A DNA stretch of 64,000 nt from Botryosphaeria dothidea (Eukaryota; Ascomycota; Dothideomycetes; Botryosphaeriales; Botryosphaeriaceae): NCBI GenBank assembly GCA_011503125.2, contig WWBZ02000082.1:930001-994000 (forward strand), read 5' to 3'. The position numbers and the translations under genes are program-made. The notes beneath the pieces were generated by a model. That model had not been told where the DNA came from, ran no database searches, and was given only the letters and a program-made list of their open reading frames with translations. Position 1 is the stretch's first letter, and every line of letters starts with the position of its first letter. This document shows, piece after piece, positions 48,046 to 58,282 of the stretch.

Positions 48046-49350
48046 CTATTCCAGTTCCTCCATGAATTCATGCCAGTCATTGTTGTACCTCCTGAAGCGA
48101 CGGTATGACATGCCAAAGAAATCCCGAGGGTCTCTGATCCTCTTCGCAACTTCAGCCTTGAAAGCCTCCCAGGGCTCACCAGCATCTTCGAGTTTCGCCT
48201 TTGTAGAGAGAAAACAACGACGGAGGCAGGCCTTTTCCTGCAGGAATCGAGCATACTCAAGATGCTTGGTCACACGATGTTCAAGCAGTGGAATAGTGAT
48301 CATGAGGTGCTTCAGAGCGAATTCCTGGTTTGCGATTTTCAGGCCGAGGAGAGCCTATGAGCGTTTCTTTCTTAGTTTCTTATTGGGGAGTGTGGTCAAG
48401 GCACATGCTGAAAGCAAAATATCTCAAGACGTGCCATTGAACGCAATAGCTACCGTCTCTACAGTCCTATCTCGGTACTTTGGGGTGAGGGCGGAGTTGT
48501 GGGCTGGCTCTCGCACTATGGCGCTGCCTGCTGTAATAGTCGTGGGGCTGATCAGGTCCGCGAGCCACTCCCGCACCTCTCTGATAAGTCTCTTCGAGAC
48601 CTCGAGATTTGCATTCACGGCCTCAATTCCCGGGGTGTGGATCTCCTCGATCTATGCGATTTCGGCTTTGTGCATCGCCGTCTCGGTTTTCATATTGTTG
48701 CAGTAAGGCGTGTTATTTATCGCGAACACGGTATTCTTGTCCCATTTGCGCTGGTTGATGTGGTCCGCGGACTGGTTGTTCAAACCGGTAGGTTTGCTGT
48801 TGAACTCAAACGGAGGATAACCCCCTCCCAAAACAGTGAAGAGGATCTCAGCGACTACGGACTCCCTAAGCTTGGTAAGGAAGCAGAGGGGAATCATGTG
48901 AAGGGTTAAACCTCTTCTTTGGGTAGACGAAACGTCGAAGATGTTCATCAGCACCGCGTGGAAGAGATCCATCATTTCATTCGAACTTTGATGTCTCTTG
49001 TACTGGTTTAATCGCTGGCCAAGATCGGCTGCCCATCCGAAGTACTGGAGAGGCCTGTGGAGAGGCTGGTCGGGATCAAGGTTCCGAAGTTGCTCCTCGG
49101 CAAGATTGCCTTCAACAAGTTCCAGCAAGACACCGGGCGTCATCGACGCTAGAAAAGGGAATGTGGCCTCGTACCAGTATTGAGAAGACCATGCGCTGAG
49201 AACGTCATGATTTTGCTTTGCACGCTTGAAGATCTCTTTCTCGATATTCATGAACCAAGGCTGTCTGATGGCCCGAGAGAGTCCAGTGTAGTTCATTGCG
49301 TCCTGTGTCGCTGCGTTTGCGAGTGTATCCTCAGTTGCGGGCAATGTCTA
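48046..49350 (-). CDS. uncharacterised gene or 3' half of the coiled-coil locus
   Basis: Minus-strand frame from the TAG at 49350-49348 to a stop at 48046. Blocks that look coding are about 49344-48655 (QPWFMNIEKEIFKRAKQ, FGWAADLGQRLNQYKRHQS), then 48651-48454 (EEIHTPGIEAVNANLEVSKR, REVREWLADLI), then 48354-48046 (LGLKIANQEFALKHLMI, RFLQEKACLRRCFLS, WHEFMEELE). Block 2 joins block 3 by an intron 48453-48355 (GTAGCT...CATAG), phase 0. Blocks 1 and 2 are in one frame, parted only by a TAG at 48654-48652, which could be the AG of an intron (GCATAG) or a nonsense codon. The upstream boundary is unclear: CTGTAG at 49348 may be an acceptor or the stop of the upstream frame. No known domain is seen; the product is helical and Leu/Glu/Arg-rich. 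Confidence 0.4.
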
Positions 49351-51124
49351 CAGTGTTGGTTCTTCGTCGTCGTCATCATGTTGGGCAATGTTGCCTGAAC
49401 TCTCAATTTCATCTTCCAGCTCTTGTACCTCAACAGCCCGGCCGAAACCGGGCGCACTTCGCAAGAATGAAGGCGCACGCCGACGCATGTCTTCAAAGGT
49501 TGATAAGCGGCTTGAGCCTTGCCGATTTCTCTGATGTAAAACTGACGATCTTCGATCTTCTGCCTCGTGTCCCTCTCCCATTCCTGACCCTTCTTAATGT
49601 ATTCTTCATACTGGATGGCCCTGTCTTCCAGCTGGTGAGCCACACTAAGGATGACCTCGGCCCTCCCGTACAGCAAATCATAATCTTGCTGCAGGTTCTT
49701 CACCACGACAAGTGCTGCAAGAGCTTTGACGTTAACCATTCTGAGGGAGTTGTGGAGTCCTGCACGAAGCTCTTTTCCGTGCTTGATCACACCGGAGGCA
49801 GCCTGAATCCGGTCGGAAGCTTCTCTGTTCTGCCGTTGAAGCTCCGCTTTCTCTGACCGAATCTTCTCGAGAGTAGCGAGATTTGCTTCGGCCTCGGACT
49901 TGCGTTGCTTTCCCATTTCCAACTTCTCCGCCTGGACCTTCTTGAGCGCATTTGATATTTCCTCGGTCCTGGCCTTGTCCTTCTCCATTCCGATTTCTCT
50001 GCGTGGATCTTCATGAACATACTTAATATTGCTGCCATCTCTTCCGTGTTCTTCTCCTCCATTTGGTCCTTCTCCTGGTGGGTTTCTTGGAGTATATTTG
50101 ACATTGCTGCCATCTCTTCCTTGTTCTTCGTCTTCATTTGGGACTTATCTGCCTTCAGCGTCCTGATCTTTTCATCTCTCACCGCGATCTGTTTCTCCAA
50201 TGCCTTGTACTCTCTCTTGCAAGACTTCAATTCGTCTTGCAAGCATCCGGTCTCTGCCTGCTTATCGGCCCGGGTGGTTTCATGGGAAAACTTTTCTGTG
50301 GCGAGTTGATTCTTCAAGTCGGTAAGCTCTTTGCTCCGCTCCTTCATAGCCTCGATGTAAGTTGCCTGGGCCTTCTCCAGCTCTTTCCGGGTCGTCTGCA
50401 GTTCCGCCTCGCTAGCACTGTTCCTCCAGGCAGCTTCTTGACGGAAGTTCTCATAGCTCTGCTCCCGGATGGCTTTCAAGCTTGCGATTTCCGATATCTT
50501 GGAGACATAGTCTCCGTTCAGAGAATTGATGAGAGCCAGTGAACAGGAGGAGCGTTACGAAAATGCCTTCAAAGAGCTCAAGAGACAACTGTCGGCATTT
50601 CTCAAACTTGAAACCGAAAGAGACTCTTTGCGCCAGCGAGTCGCCGCATCACAGAGAGACTGCTGCTTGGTGCTTTGGGCGGCGGCGGTGGCTCTCAGGT
50701 CCTCGAGCATTGCGCGACTCTCGGCGACGGCACCTGTCATTTCCTTCTCAAGAGCTATGGAGGAGGTTAGTGTCTGACGGACCTATGAGACCTCAACGTC
50801 CGAAGACATCATACCAATCAGTTGCTCTCCGCCTTTTAGCTTGACGTCCGCGGACCCAACTTGGATGGCCTGAGTCATGTACTTCGCGGATTCGAGTAAT
50901 TCTGCCAGCTTGTGTATGTCGTTACGCAATGTTTCTGCCAACTCCAGCGGGTGCAAGATATTGTCGTATGAGCCATCTTGGACAACGCTGACGGCACGAG
51001 CCAGATTTATTAAGGCATTGCGCCATGGCGCGTCGATGCTTTCTGCCTGGACCAGCGTCAAGTTGATCTTGCCCGCCTGGGCCCCGGCGGCCTCCGCGAA
51101 CCAATTGGACGCGTTCGGCGGCAT
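49348..51124 (-). pseudogene. disrupted long coiled-coil protein gene
   Basis: The start is at 51124 (MPPNASNWFAEAAGAQAGK). Exon 51124-50815 joins 50754 onward through a 60-nt intron (GTATGA...CATAG, CTAAC branch) and reads ALEKEMTGAVAESRAMLEDL. Near 50650 coding potential moves to the opposite strand for about 120 bp, then returns (YVSKISEIASLKAIREQSYE) and runs as a charged coiled coil to about 49.99 kb. There one missing base shifts the frame (HAEKS to MEKDKARTEE). Coil continues to KAQAAY near 49.5 kb, after which a different frame carries EVQELEDEIESSG and an acidic DDDDEEP end to a TAG at 49348. Without an inversion and frameshifts no continuous protein exists. It could still be a gene with sequencing errors or unusual splicing. 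The function is unknown. Confidence 0.45.
49930..50175 (-). repeat. 25-residue (75-bp) tandem coiled-coil repeats
   Basis: The matching ATTGCTGCCATCTCTTCC strings on the plus strand begin at 50028 and 50103, 75 bp apart. On the minus strand they encode EEMAAMSNILQETHQEKDQM and EEMAAILSMFMKIHAEKS, with a third weaker copy EEISNALKKVQAEKLEMGK directly after. The repeat register shows that one base is missing between copy 2 and copy 3. Confidence 0.7.
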
Positions 51125-54100
51125 CGTGCGGCCTTGGATAGTCTGAATTGGGGTTCAAACGATGAAGTGGAACTGGTTGGGGTTACCCTCCTCAGCGCCC
51201 GCATCACCGACGCCGTGCAGGAATCCTCATAATTTGTGTGTGGTATTTTAGCGAGTTACTCGGTCTCGCAAATCTTGCGAACACAAGAGTTTGAATTCTA
51301 CGCCACATGCCCCAAATCTCATCGATCTGATCTCTCTTCTTCATCCACTGAGCCAGAAGCCAGCCTCAGGATTTTTAGTATCTCGAACTTCAGAGCGGCG
51401 AGGCAAAAGGATGCGGCTATTTCCCTGACCACGAATCACAAACGCATTGCCTCTCTTCTCGCATCTAGTACATGCTACTTTGCACTCTTCCCCTTCCCTC
51501 TATGTTGAACACTTCTGGTAGATGCACCAGGATTCAACACATGAGATTGTAACACTCAGTCCGATATCCCATCTCTTAAACCTCTTGCTCTGCTTCCTCT
51601 TGCTAGATCTTTGTGCAAAAATGATTCGAGCCTGGTTTAGCTCGGACGCCGGAGCAGGTAGATCTTCTCCAGGTAGGAGCACGAGATACACCGGTTCACT
51701 ATTGGCCTCTGATGCCAGCCTGGTTCTGTCTTGCTGCATCTGTCGGAGTTCGAACCTCATCACTCTGGCTCTGTTGATCTGCACGTCCCTATGAGTCCGG
51801 GTGAATTAGTTTAAATGGTTCGTAGAATGCATTCGTGAGGTATGCATACCTCGGCGTGGGGGGAGGATCCCACAGCCGGCGCTTCCACAAAGACTGGCAA
51901 ACCACCATGTCCAATGGGTTGATGAGGTGGCATGCTAAGAGCAGGATCTAGGGTCGTGGGCGCGATGTGGTTGGACAGCCTGAGTGAGGTGTTGTCGGCA
52001 TGGAGGCGAATCAAAGACTCGAGCCCACGTCGTTGTTGTATCATGGCTTATTCACTCATTCCGCTCAAACAGTTCGGTGTGAATGACTGATGTGGGTTCA
52101 ATCAGGCCTTTGGAGGCCACGGGTTGACGTTTGAAAGGTGACAGGTGACAGGGCGGTTGGGTGACGCCGGAAAAATACGCTCACTGCCTCGCATGGTAAG
52201 TGCGCGGAGATCGCAGACAGCACTATTTGCCAACCCAGCTCACCCAACCACGGGCCAGCGACAAACTCCACCATGCCGTGGATCCCATCCGATGCGATGC
52301 AGCCATTGGAGAGCGGTTTCTAATGGCACCCCGACACTAGCGACATGCGGCGGCATGTTCTCGCCAAAAAACAAAGTGGAAGAACACCAAAGACATGCAT
52401 TAGCATGATCTGAAGCAAAACTTGGGCTGACGACAACGAGAGGGGTTTTATTGGCACTTCGATACTGGCCAAACGCTGTCCTCGCACGGAAAAGAAGGTT
52501 CATGAACGGAAGGCAGACATTTTCTTTCCTTTTCGACAGTCATCTTAAATGGTCGTCTTGAAGGCGCTATCAATTCCACTAGTTAGTTGCGTGCAAAACG
52601 GCAATGCTCTCTTCACGTTGAGTTCACCAGCGTTTGACGGTAGTTTCCCTGATGATGTCCTTCCATTTGTTCAGCTCCTTCCTCTGGCGCGTGTTGCCCA
52701 TTGAAGCCGGTTGGATCATGTTCCGCGTGGGCTGACAGTCTGGTAGGTGATTCTGCACAGCGCATTGTCGTGGGATCGTTCTCCCGTGCCGAAACACCTG
52801 GAGCCAGTCTTTTATTACTTGCAATTCTCTTATTTGGCTAGTCTTTGCCATTTACGCGTCTTCAGCGGCGGCCCATATACAAAAGAACCAGTGCTGCAGA
52901 AGCACAAATGTACATGATTGAACAGTATCAAAGGGCACTTGGATAGAGCACAGGATTCTGAGGCAGAGGCCGAGCTTGAAAGTCTCGGCAACGTTCGATA
53001 CTAACTACCCAGTAAAGAAAAAGCAGAGAGGATCGCCAGGCTCAGAAAAATAAAGCAGACAGGAAGTATCAAAAGTGAGAAAACGAGAAAACAGGACAAT
53101 CGGCCGAAGACCTGGAGAATCGCTGCTAGCCTCCCACTTTCTGCTTCTTGTTCCTTCTCCACGTTTGGCATTCGCGGAAAGGTGACAACATGGACTGCCG
53201 GAGAGTGAATTGACGAGTCCGCGCAGCGCAGTGCCACCCATGTTTTCTCCTCCCGTACCCCTCTGATAAGAGGAACAAGAACGAGATTGTGAGGTTTCGA
53301 CCTTTCCTAATCAAGAAAACGAGAGAGGAAGAGTCTCGAGGAGCTTTTGAATGAAACATTGACTGTTAAAGGTAGCCGTACCTGCCAGGACAGCTGTGAG
53401 GCATGAATCCCTCCTCGTCCGTCGGAGGGACTTTCGCGAGAGAGAAAACGCCATGAAGAGAATGGATTGACCGAAGTGGCTTGAGTTGGGTATGTGCAAG
53501 CCACATCGATCCATCGAAGTGAGAACGAATGACAAACTCAAATTAAGAGCAAAAAGGCAAGAAAAAGAGTGTTCAGATGATTGCCCTCCGATGATGCCAT
53601 TTCTGCCACGCGTGCAATATTCACAAACACATTATACACTTATACACTTGGTGTTGGGGAGAAGTTGGAAGGTCTTGTCGTGCTCCTTGTCCCTTGAATG
53701 GCTCAGTCCGGTTGTTTGTCGGTTCGTCGTCGTCAGGGTATTGACACAAAAAGAGAAATAAAAGGGCAAAAAGGCCTGAACAAGGACGGGAAACGAGAGA
53801 CGAGAGGCGGTTGATGACGGAAGACTGGCGCACGATCCATCCAAGCCTTTGTTTTCTCAAGTCTAAGCTCGGATTGACGGCGATGTCGCGCCGCGATATT
53901 AGTGTCATCCGTGCCTCGTGTCCAGAGAGTAGTCTCGTCTTTTGCCGTCTCGTCGGACCGAGAATCGAAAATAAAGCGTAGGGAAGAAAACACAGATCAG
54001 CCGCTCGAAAAAGGAAAAGGCCGAAAATGGGCAGCATTGCTGTACAGGCAGCCGATCCGCAGTCCAGCAGTGTCGCGCGCAAGCGTAAAAGCAGGGAAAA

Positions 54101-54225
54101 GAAAATCTCGGACTCCGTGACCATCACTTATGTCGTAAGAAAACGTGCAATCCAACCGGCCCGTCTATTGTGTAGCACCGCCTGGCTTCAAATCAAGCTA
54201 TCGATAGAGCGCTGTCTTCCACAAG
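51125..54225. other. 3.1-kb stretch with small doubtful ORFs
   Basis: Candidate pieces on the minus strand: 52044-51850 (65 codons, MIQQRRGLESLIRLHADN) followed by a good intron-like segment (GTATGC...CTCATAG, TAAACTAAT branch) and a Gln/Arg/Leu-rich frame to 51500; the frames do not join cleanly. A 75-codon ATG frame lies at 52851-52624 (MAKTSQIRELQVIKDWLQVF, basic, ends VKRW). No family is recognised for either. 53.0-54.2 kb is purine-rich on the plus strand (GAGAAAACGAGAAAACAGG and similar) and lies 3' of the SH3 gene. Confidence 0.35.
52624..52851 (-). CDS. small basic hypothetical protein
   Basis: A 75-aa frame with a true ATG. Sequence features: helical N-terminus with alternating charge (MAKTSQIRELQVIKDWLQVF), two Cys around CAVQNHLPDC and a Lys/Arg-rich end (RQRKELNKWKDIIRETTVKRW). 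There is no signal peptide or membrane segment. Composition is more protein-like than other frames in this stretch, but no homologue is known to me. It could be a fragment of a decayed gene. Confidence 0.25.
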   Translation of the reverse strand: MAKTSQIRELQVIKDWLQVFRHGRTIPRQCAVQNHLPDCQPTRNMIQPASMGNTRQRKELNKWKDIIRETTVKRW

Positions 54226-56370
54226 TCACAAGGCCTGTCCGGGCACAGGCTTGCGCTGGGGCACAGCCGCGTTCGCGCCAGCGCCAGGAGCCGGAGCCGG
54301 GGCGAGCGGGCTCGGGCCCGGGGGAGTGCCGCGGCCGGCGGTGCCAGTGGAGTTGGCACGAGGACGCTGGGCTTCCTGCGCAAATTGCGGACGAGGAGCG
54401 TTGAAAGAAGCGTTGCTCTGAGAACGTTGACGAGGACCGGCGGGGTTCATAGGCGACATAGAGCGAGGGCCGGGCGAGCTGCGACCGCCAGCAGGTGACA
54501 TCGGGCGGGGCTGGCCGGCGAATGACGCGTTGCTTCCAGCACGAGGGCGACCCTGCGGAGGACCCTGGGGACCAGGAGAGTTGCGGCCGGTAGCAGGGGA
54601 CAGAGGACGAGGTTGACCAAGAATGGGAACGCCGTTGGAACTAGCATTAGAGGGGCGACGAGCACGAGGAGGACCCTGGGGAGGGCCCATAGGAGAGCGG
54701 GCACCAGCGGGAGGAGGGCCAGGGCGAGGCTTGAGCGGCTGCTTCGACAGGCACGAGCGCGGAACAACACCCTGCTGGGAACCATCCATCTTCTGGCAGA
54801 GGGCCTAAAATAAACGGTCAATACGTGTAGTGACAAGTTTGCCCAGTACTTAAGGTAGACTCACCCATCCATCATCGTACTCGTGCATGATCCTCACCAG
54901 CTGACCGTTCTTGACACCGAGCTCGTCAGACATAGAGGGCGTGAAATCCATCTGGCACCGGTGGACCACGTAATTCGTGCCGTTGGCACCGGGAGCACCA
55001 CCAGGAACTGGCACAGGGCCAGTGGGAGCAGGACCAGGCGAGGGAGGAACATCCTTATCAGCGAACGGGTTAGGGCTTTGGACACCACCGACTGCAGTAG
55101 ACCCAGACATGTCAGAGGCAATGCTAATGTTCTTGGGGACGCCGGGAGTAGAACCAGGACGAAGGGTCACAGGTGGAGGAGGAACTGCCTTCTCGGTAGT
55201 CATGGCCGCGCCAGGGATAGGGGCAGACGTAGGCGCCGAAGTGGGAGCAGACGTAGGCGCGATCTTGACCGGGAAGGGGAACTCGAGAGCCGGAGTCATG
55301 GGAGTTGTCGGGGTTCCGAGCTCAACAGCGTCGCGAGCAGTAGCAGTGTCGACGGTCTCAGCGTGGTTTCCGAAGGGATTGGCAGGGTCGCTGGCAGCAT
55401 TGGCTGCACCGCGCTTCTCCCAGGGACTGATACCGACGGGCGTATCCAAAATGTCGCACTCTCCCTTCTGGTTGGACATGGGATTGAATTGGGTCATCGG
55501 GCGGAGGCTAAGACGAGGTGCGTTGCCTGCAGTCTTGACTGTCCTGACGCTAGGAGCACGGGAAGCTGTGGTTCCGGGCCTACCGGAGTTGACACTGTTC
55601 GTACTATTGTTGCTCATAGCGACAATACCACCAATGGGCGCTGGATTGCTCACCGCGCGGTCCGAAGGGTCGTTGAAGGGATTTTCAGCTTGGGGAGGGA
55701 CACGCTTCTCGTCGTACTTCTCATTCTCCGGTGCCACCCGGTTCTTCTCCTGCTGCTTCTTCTTCCAGAAGAAAGCAAGGAAGACGACGAGGGCGATGAA
55801 GCAAATAATGGCAAATGCCATGCCAGCCTTGGCGCCACCCGACATACCACTATCAGACGAAGAGCTTGACGCAGCGGCCGTGCTGGAGCTGGAGGCGCTG
55901 GCACTAGCAATTGCAGCCGCGGACGAGACAGCCGTTGCCTGCGAAAGCTTCAGCGAGCTCGATAGGTCTGCGGTCGAAGTTATCTGCGAAGACGCAGAGC
56001 TGGACGATTCTTCGACGGTCTTGGACGGCTTGACGGTCTGGGTAGCGAGCGTGGTACCGGTGCTTTTGGCGGTTGCCTTGGTGCTGGCGGTGGAAGTCGG
56101 CTCGTCATCATCAGTGCTGCTCTGAGTGGCCTCGGCAGTGTTCTGCGCAGCGCTGACAGACTCGGTTTCGGAAGGATAGTTGAGAGAGTCAGTCACGTAG
56201 ATGGCAGGACCGTCGAAGGTCTTGGGCGCTGTGTAGTAAACAACAGAGATGACGGTCTTTACATCCGGATCGGCCTCGGGTTCGGGCATGGCAGCGCGCT
56301 CGTCCAATGCGGCGACGGCGTGGTCGGGGTGAAGACGCGCGTGGCGCGCGTGCAGATGGTGGGCGGGCAT
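54226..56370 (-). CDS. single-pass membrane protein with C-terminal SH3 domain
   Basis: Exons 56370-54865 and 54804-54226 give 694 aa. A Ser/Thr/Ala-rich, probably O-glycosylated ectodomain (about 65-178) leads to one helix at about 184-202 (MAFAIICFIALVVFLAFFW) and a KKKQQEK stop-transfer. A long disordered cytosolic part contains a triple APTS repeat (APTSAPTSAPTSAPIPG) and NPF motifs (AENPFND, PANPFGN, SPNPFAD). The SH3 domain at about 463-515 is split by the 60-nt intron exactly at its conserved Trp (YDDGW-ALCQKMDGSQQGVVP). A Pro/Arg/Ser-rich tail with repeated RPLSPATGR/RPMSPAGGR units closes the protein. The layout resembles fungal Fus1/Sho1-like scaffolds at polarity sites. NPF motifs suggest EH-domain partners in endocytosis. 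The exact orthology is unsure. Confidence 0.87.
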
Positions 56371-57544
56371 CCTTGCGACAATCGTCGTGATGTTTGGCGT
56401 TTGAGATCTTGAATCTGCGACGAGAGCTGCGGTTCGGCTCGCAGGGCGGTTGACAGGGATTGGGGTGTTTTCTGGAGAGGGAGTGGCTGGGTCGGAATGA
56501 AGGGCGGCGTCGACGAAGCCTCGATGTTTGACAGCGGAATGCTGGGTGAGGCGGCGACGCTGGGCGAGAGCGCAGGTGAGGCGGGTGAGGGAATGTGAGG
56601 GCCGGCCGACGATAAAAGAAGGACGTCGACTACCGGGTCGCGCGCGATGGCGAAGAAGAGAGCGGATGCACCTGCGGTCGCGAGGCTTGGCGACGGTGGT
56701 GAGGAGGAAGAGAAGGGAACAGAAGGACGGGATGTGATGGGCCGGCCGGTCGCAGCTGTGGCCCTTGTGGTGGTCTCCGGGGCAGGAAATTAGGTCGTCA
56801 GGCACCGCGCTGTGATTCGCCCGCGCCAAAAGACCCTGGTCGCAGCACGGGGAGCTGCGCATCGCTGGCCCGCCCTACAGCCTGCGCTGCTGCCGCTGCC
56901 ACACGCTCGAGTGTCTAAAAATTGCCCGGCCAGGCTCCTCGCAGCTGGACGCAGCCTGTCCATTGGCCTGCCATCCGTCGTGACGCCTGCTAAATCCGCC
57001 GAATCCGCCGTCGCGGCCGACGACGCGCCCACCACCACGGCGGCGCAATCAAAGCATGATCGCCGTGGGCGTGGTGGTCGAGCCGCAACAGCCGGCAGGA
57101 GCGCCGCGGCCGCTGCCCGGGGCGCGCTTCTCCTCCATACTTCTGCTCAGCCCTGCCCCAAAGCCCGTCGTCAACCCGAAACAACTTTGTTCAGAGCTAT
57201 GCACGCGTTGGCTGTAGCTCCGCAGCATTAAGCTCGCCCGGCCAGCACGACTATCGCGCCATCGATGGGCGCGCGACCAGCACGTGTGCCGTCTGGCGTG
57301 CGCGCGTCTTGGGCGCTGCGCTGCGCCTCGGCCAGTTCATAAAACTTCGAAACCACCCCGGTCACTACCATTACGCGTTGGCGTGAGACAAACTCGGTCA
57401 TCAGCTCCGAGAGCCCAGCCAAGATATTCATTGCTCATGACCATTTGAAGATAGTCATACATCACTCATAAGCCTTCAACCCTCGCCATTACCCCTTCCT
57501 CAAGTGCTGAGTCCCGTCTGCGACCATGCCTGCTCAGGTCACAC
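56371..57544. other. 1.2-kb upstream region of the SH3 gene
   Basis: This is the promoter of the SH3 gene and the 3' flank of BLI-3. It is strongly GC-rich between 56.8 and 57.2 kb, so long frames on both strands (for example 56812-57231 plus, Ala/Arg-rich) are chance. No RNA gene or repeat was seen. Confidence 0.5.
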
Positions 57545-58282
57545 TTACTGCGGACTCACGCGCCCTGCTATCTTGTCAGCCACCGTCCTCCTTCATTACA
57601 GCGAATCGGCTCACTTACACTGCTGAACCTCTTCGTCCGAGATGTGCCTTAGCTTGTTGATCGCCGGCGTCTCACCGGTCGCAACGCCCTTTGCAAAGTC
57701 GACCAACGAGCCGAGCCTTGTCTTGTCCGAGACGGCGTACTGCGCCGTCACCGTCTTGACGCGGATGATGCCAATGCGCGGGTCTTCGGGGCCGCCGTCG
57801 TGCTTGCCATCTCCCAGGTCACCAATCCACGCCTTGAGGCCGGGGGAATAGTACTTCTTGATCGTCGCGCGGTCCGTCTCGACCGTCGCCTTGCCGCTGA
57901 TCGACGCCCATTCGCCCGCCGACGACAGGAAGGCGATGTTGATGTCCGAGTCGTTCTTCAGATCGTCCGTCTTGCCCGACTCCGTGTTGGTGTGGAAGAG
58001 AAGGTCGAGACCGTTCGCTTCCTGCAGGCCGGATCAGCACCTGGTCATTGAAGAGCAAGGGGGTCAGATCGGAATGTGTCCACAAACCTTGCCCGCAAGA
58101 GCCATGCACCTGCTTGCCAACAGACCGTTGGGCGCAACCGTCGTCATCATGCAGAATTTCTGCTTGTCGACGAAGTTGACCAGATCCGTCACCTTGGTCT
58201 TCAGATCCGGGTCCTGGAGGTTCTTGGCGGTATAAGGGTCGGCGGGCTTAGAGCCGGTGTCGGTGTTGCTGAAGGACGACAT
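57545..58282 (-). CDS. BLI-3-like FMN-binding split-barrel protein
   Basis: Exons 58282-58088, 58021-57619 and 57564-57545 give 205 aa. It is in the PNPOx-like family of general stress protein 26 and Neurospora BLI-3 (blue-light inducible). Motifs: FSNTDTGSKPADPYTAKNL; FVDKQKFCMMTTVAPNGLLASRCMAL; GLDLLFHTNTESGKTDDLKN; INIAFLSSAGEWASISGKA; KKYYSPGLKAWIGDLGDG; DGGPEDPRIGIIRVKTVTAQ; and INKLRHISDEEVQQWRVSPQ. FMN binding is inferred from the fold; the substrate is unknown. The last exon is only 20 nt; the CAG at 57567-57565 rather than the earlier TAG is used because it gives the conserved EVQxW. An upstream in-frame ATG at 58456 would add a mitochondrial-type leader (see findings). Confidence 0.92.

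Noticed and set aside
42432..54225. Possible transposon in the gene-poor island
   Set aside because: No transposase, integrase or reverse-transcriptase motif, no long terminal or inverted repeats, and no target-site duplication were found by eye.
55000..56125. Long plus-strand frames (54883-55869 and 54977-56125)
   Set aside because: They are antisense shadows of the SH3 membrane-protein gene, whose frame is backed by a transmembrane helix, an SH3 domain and a precise splice junction.
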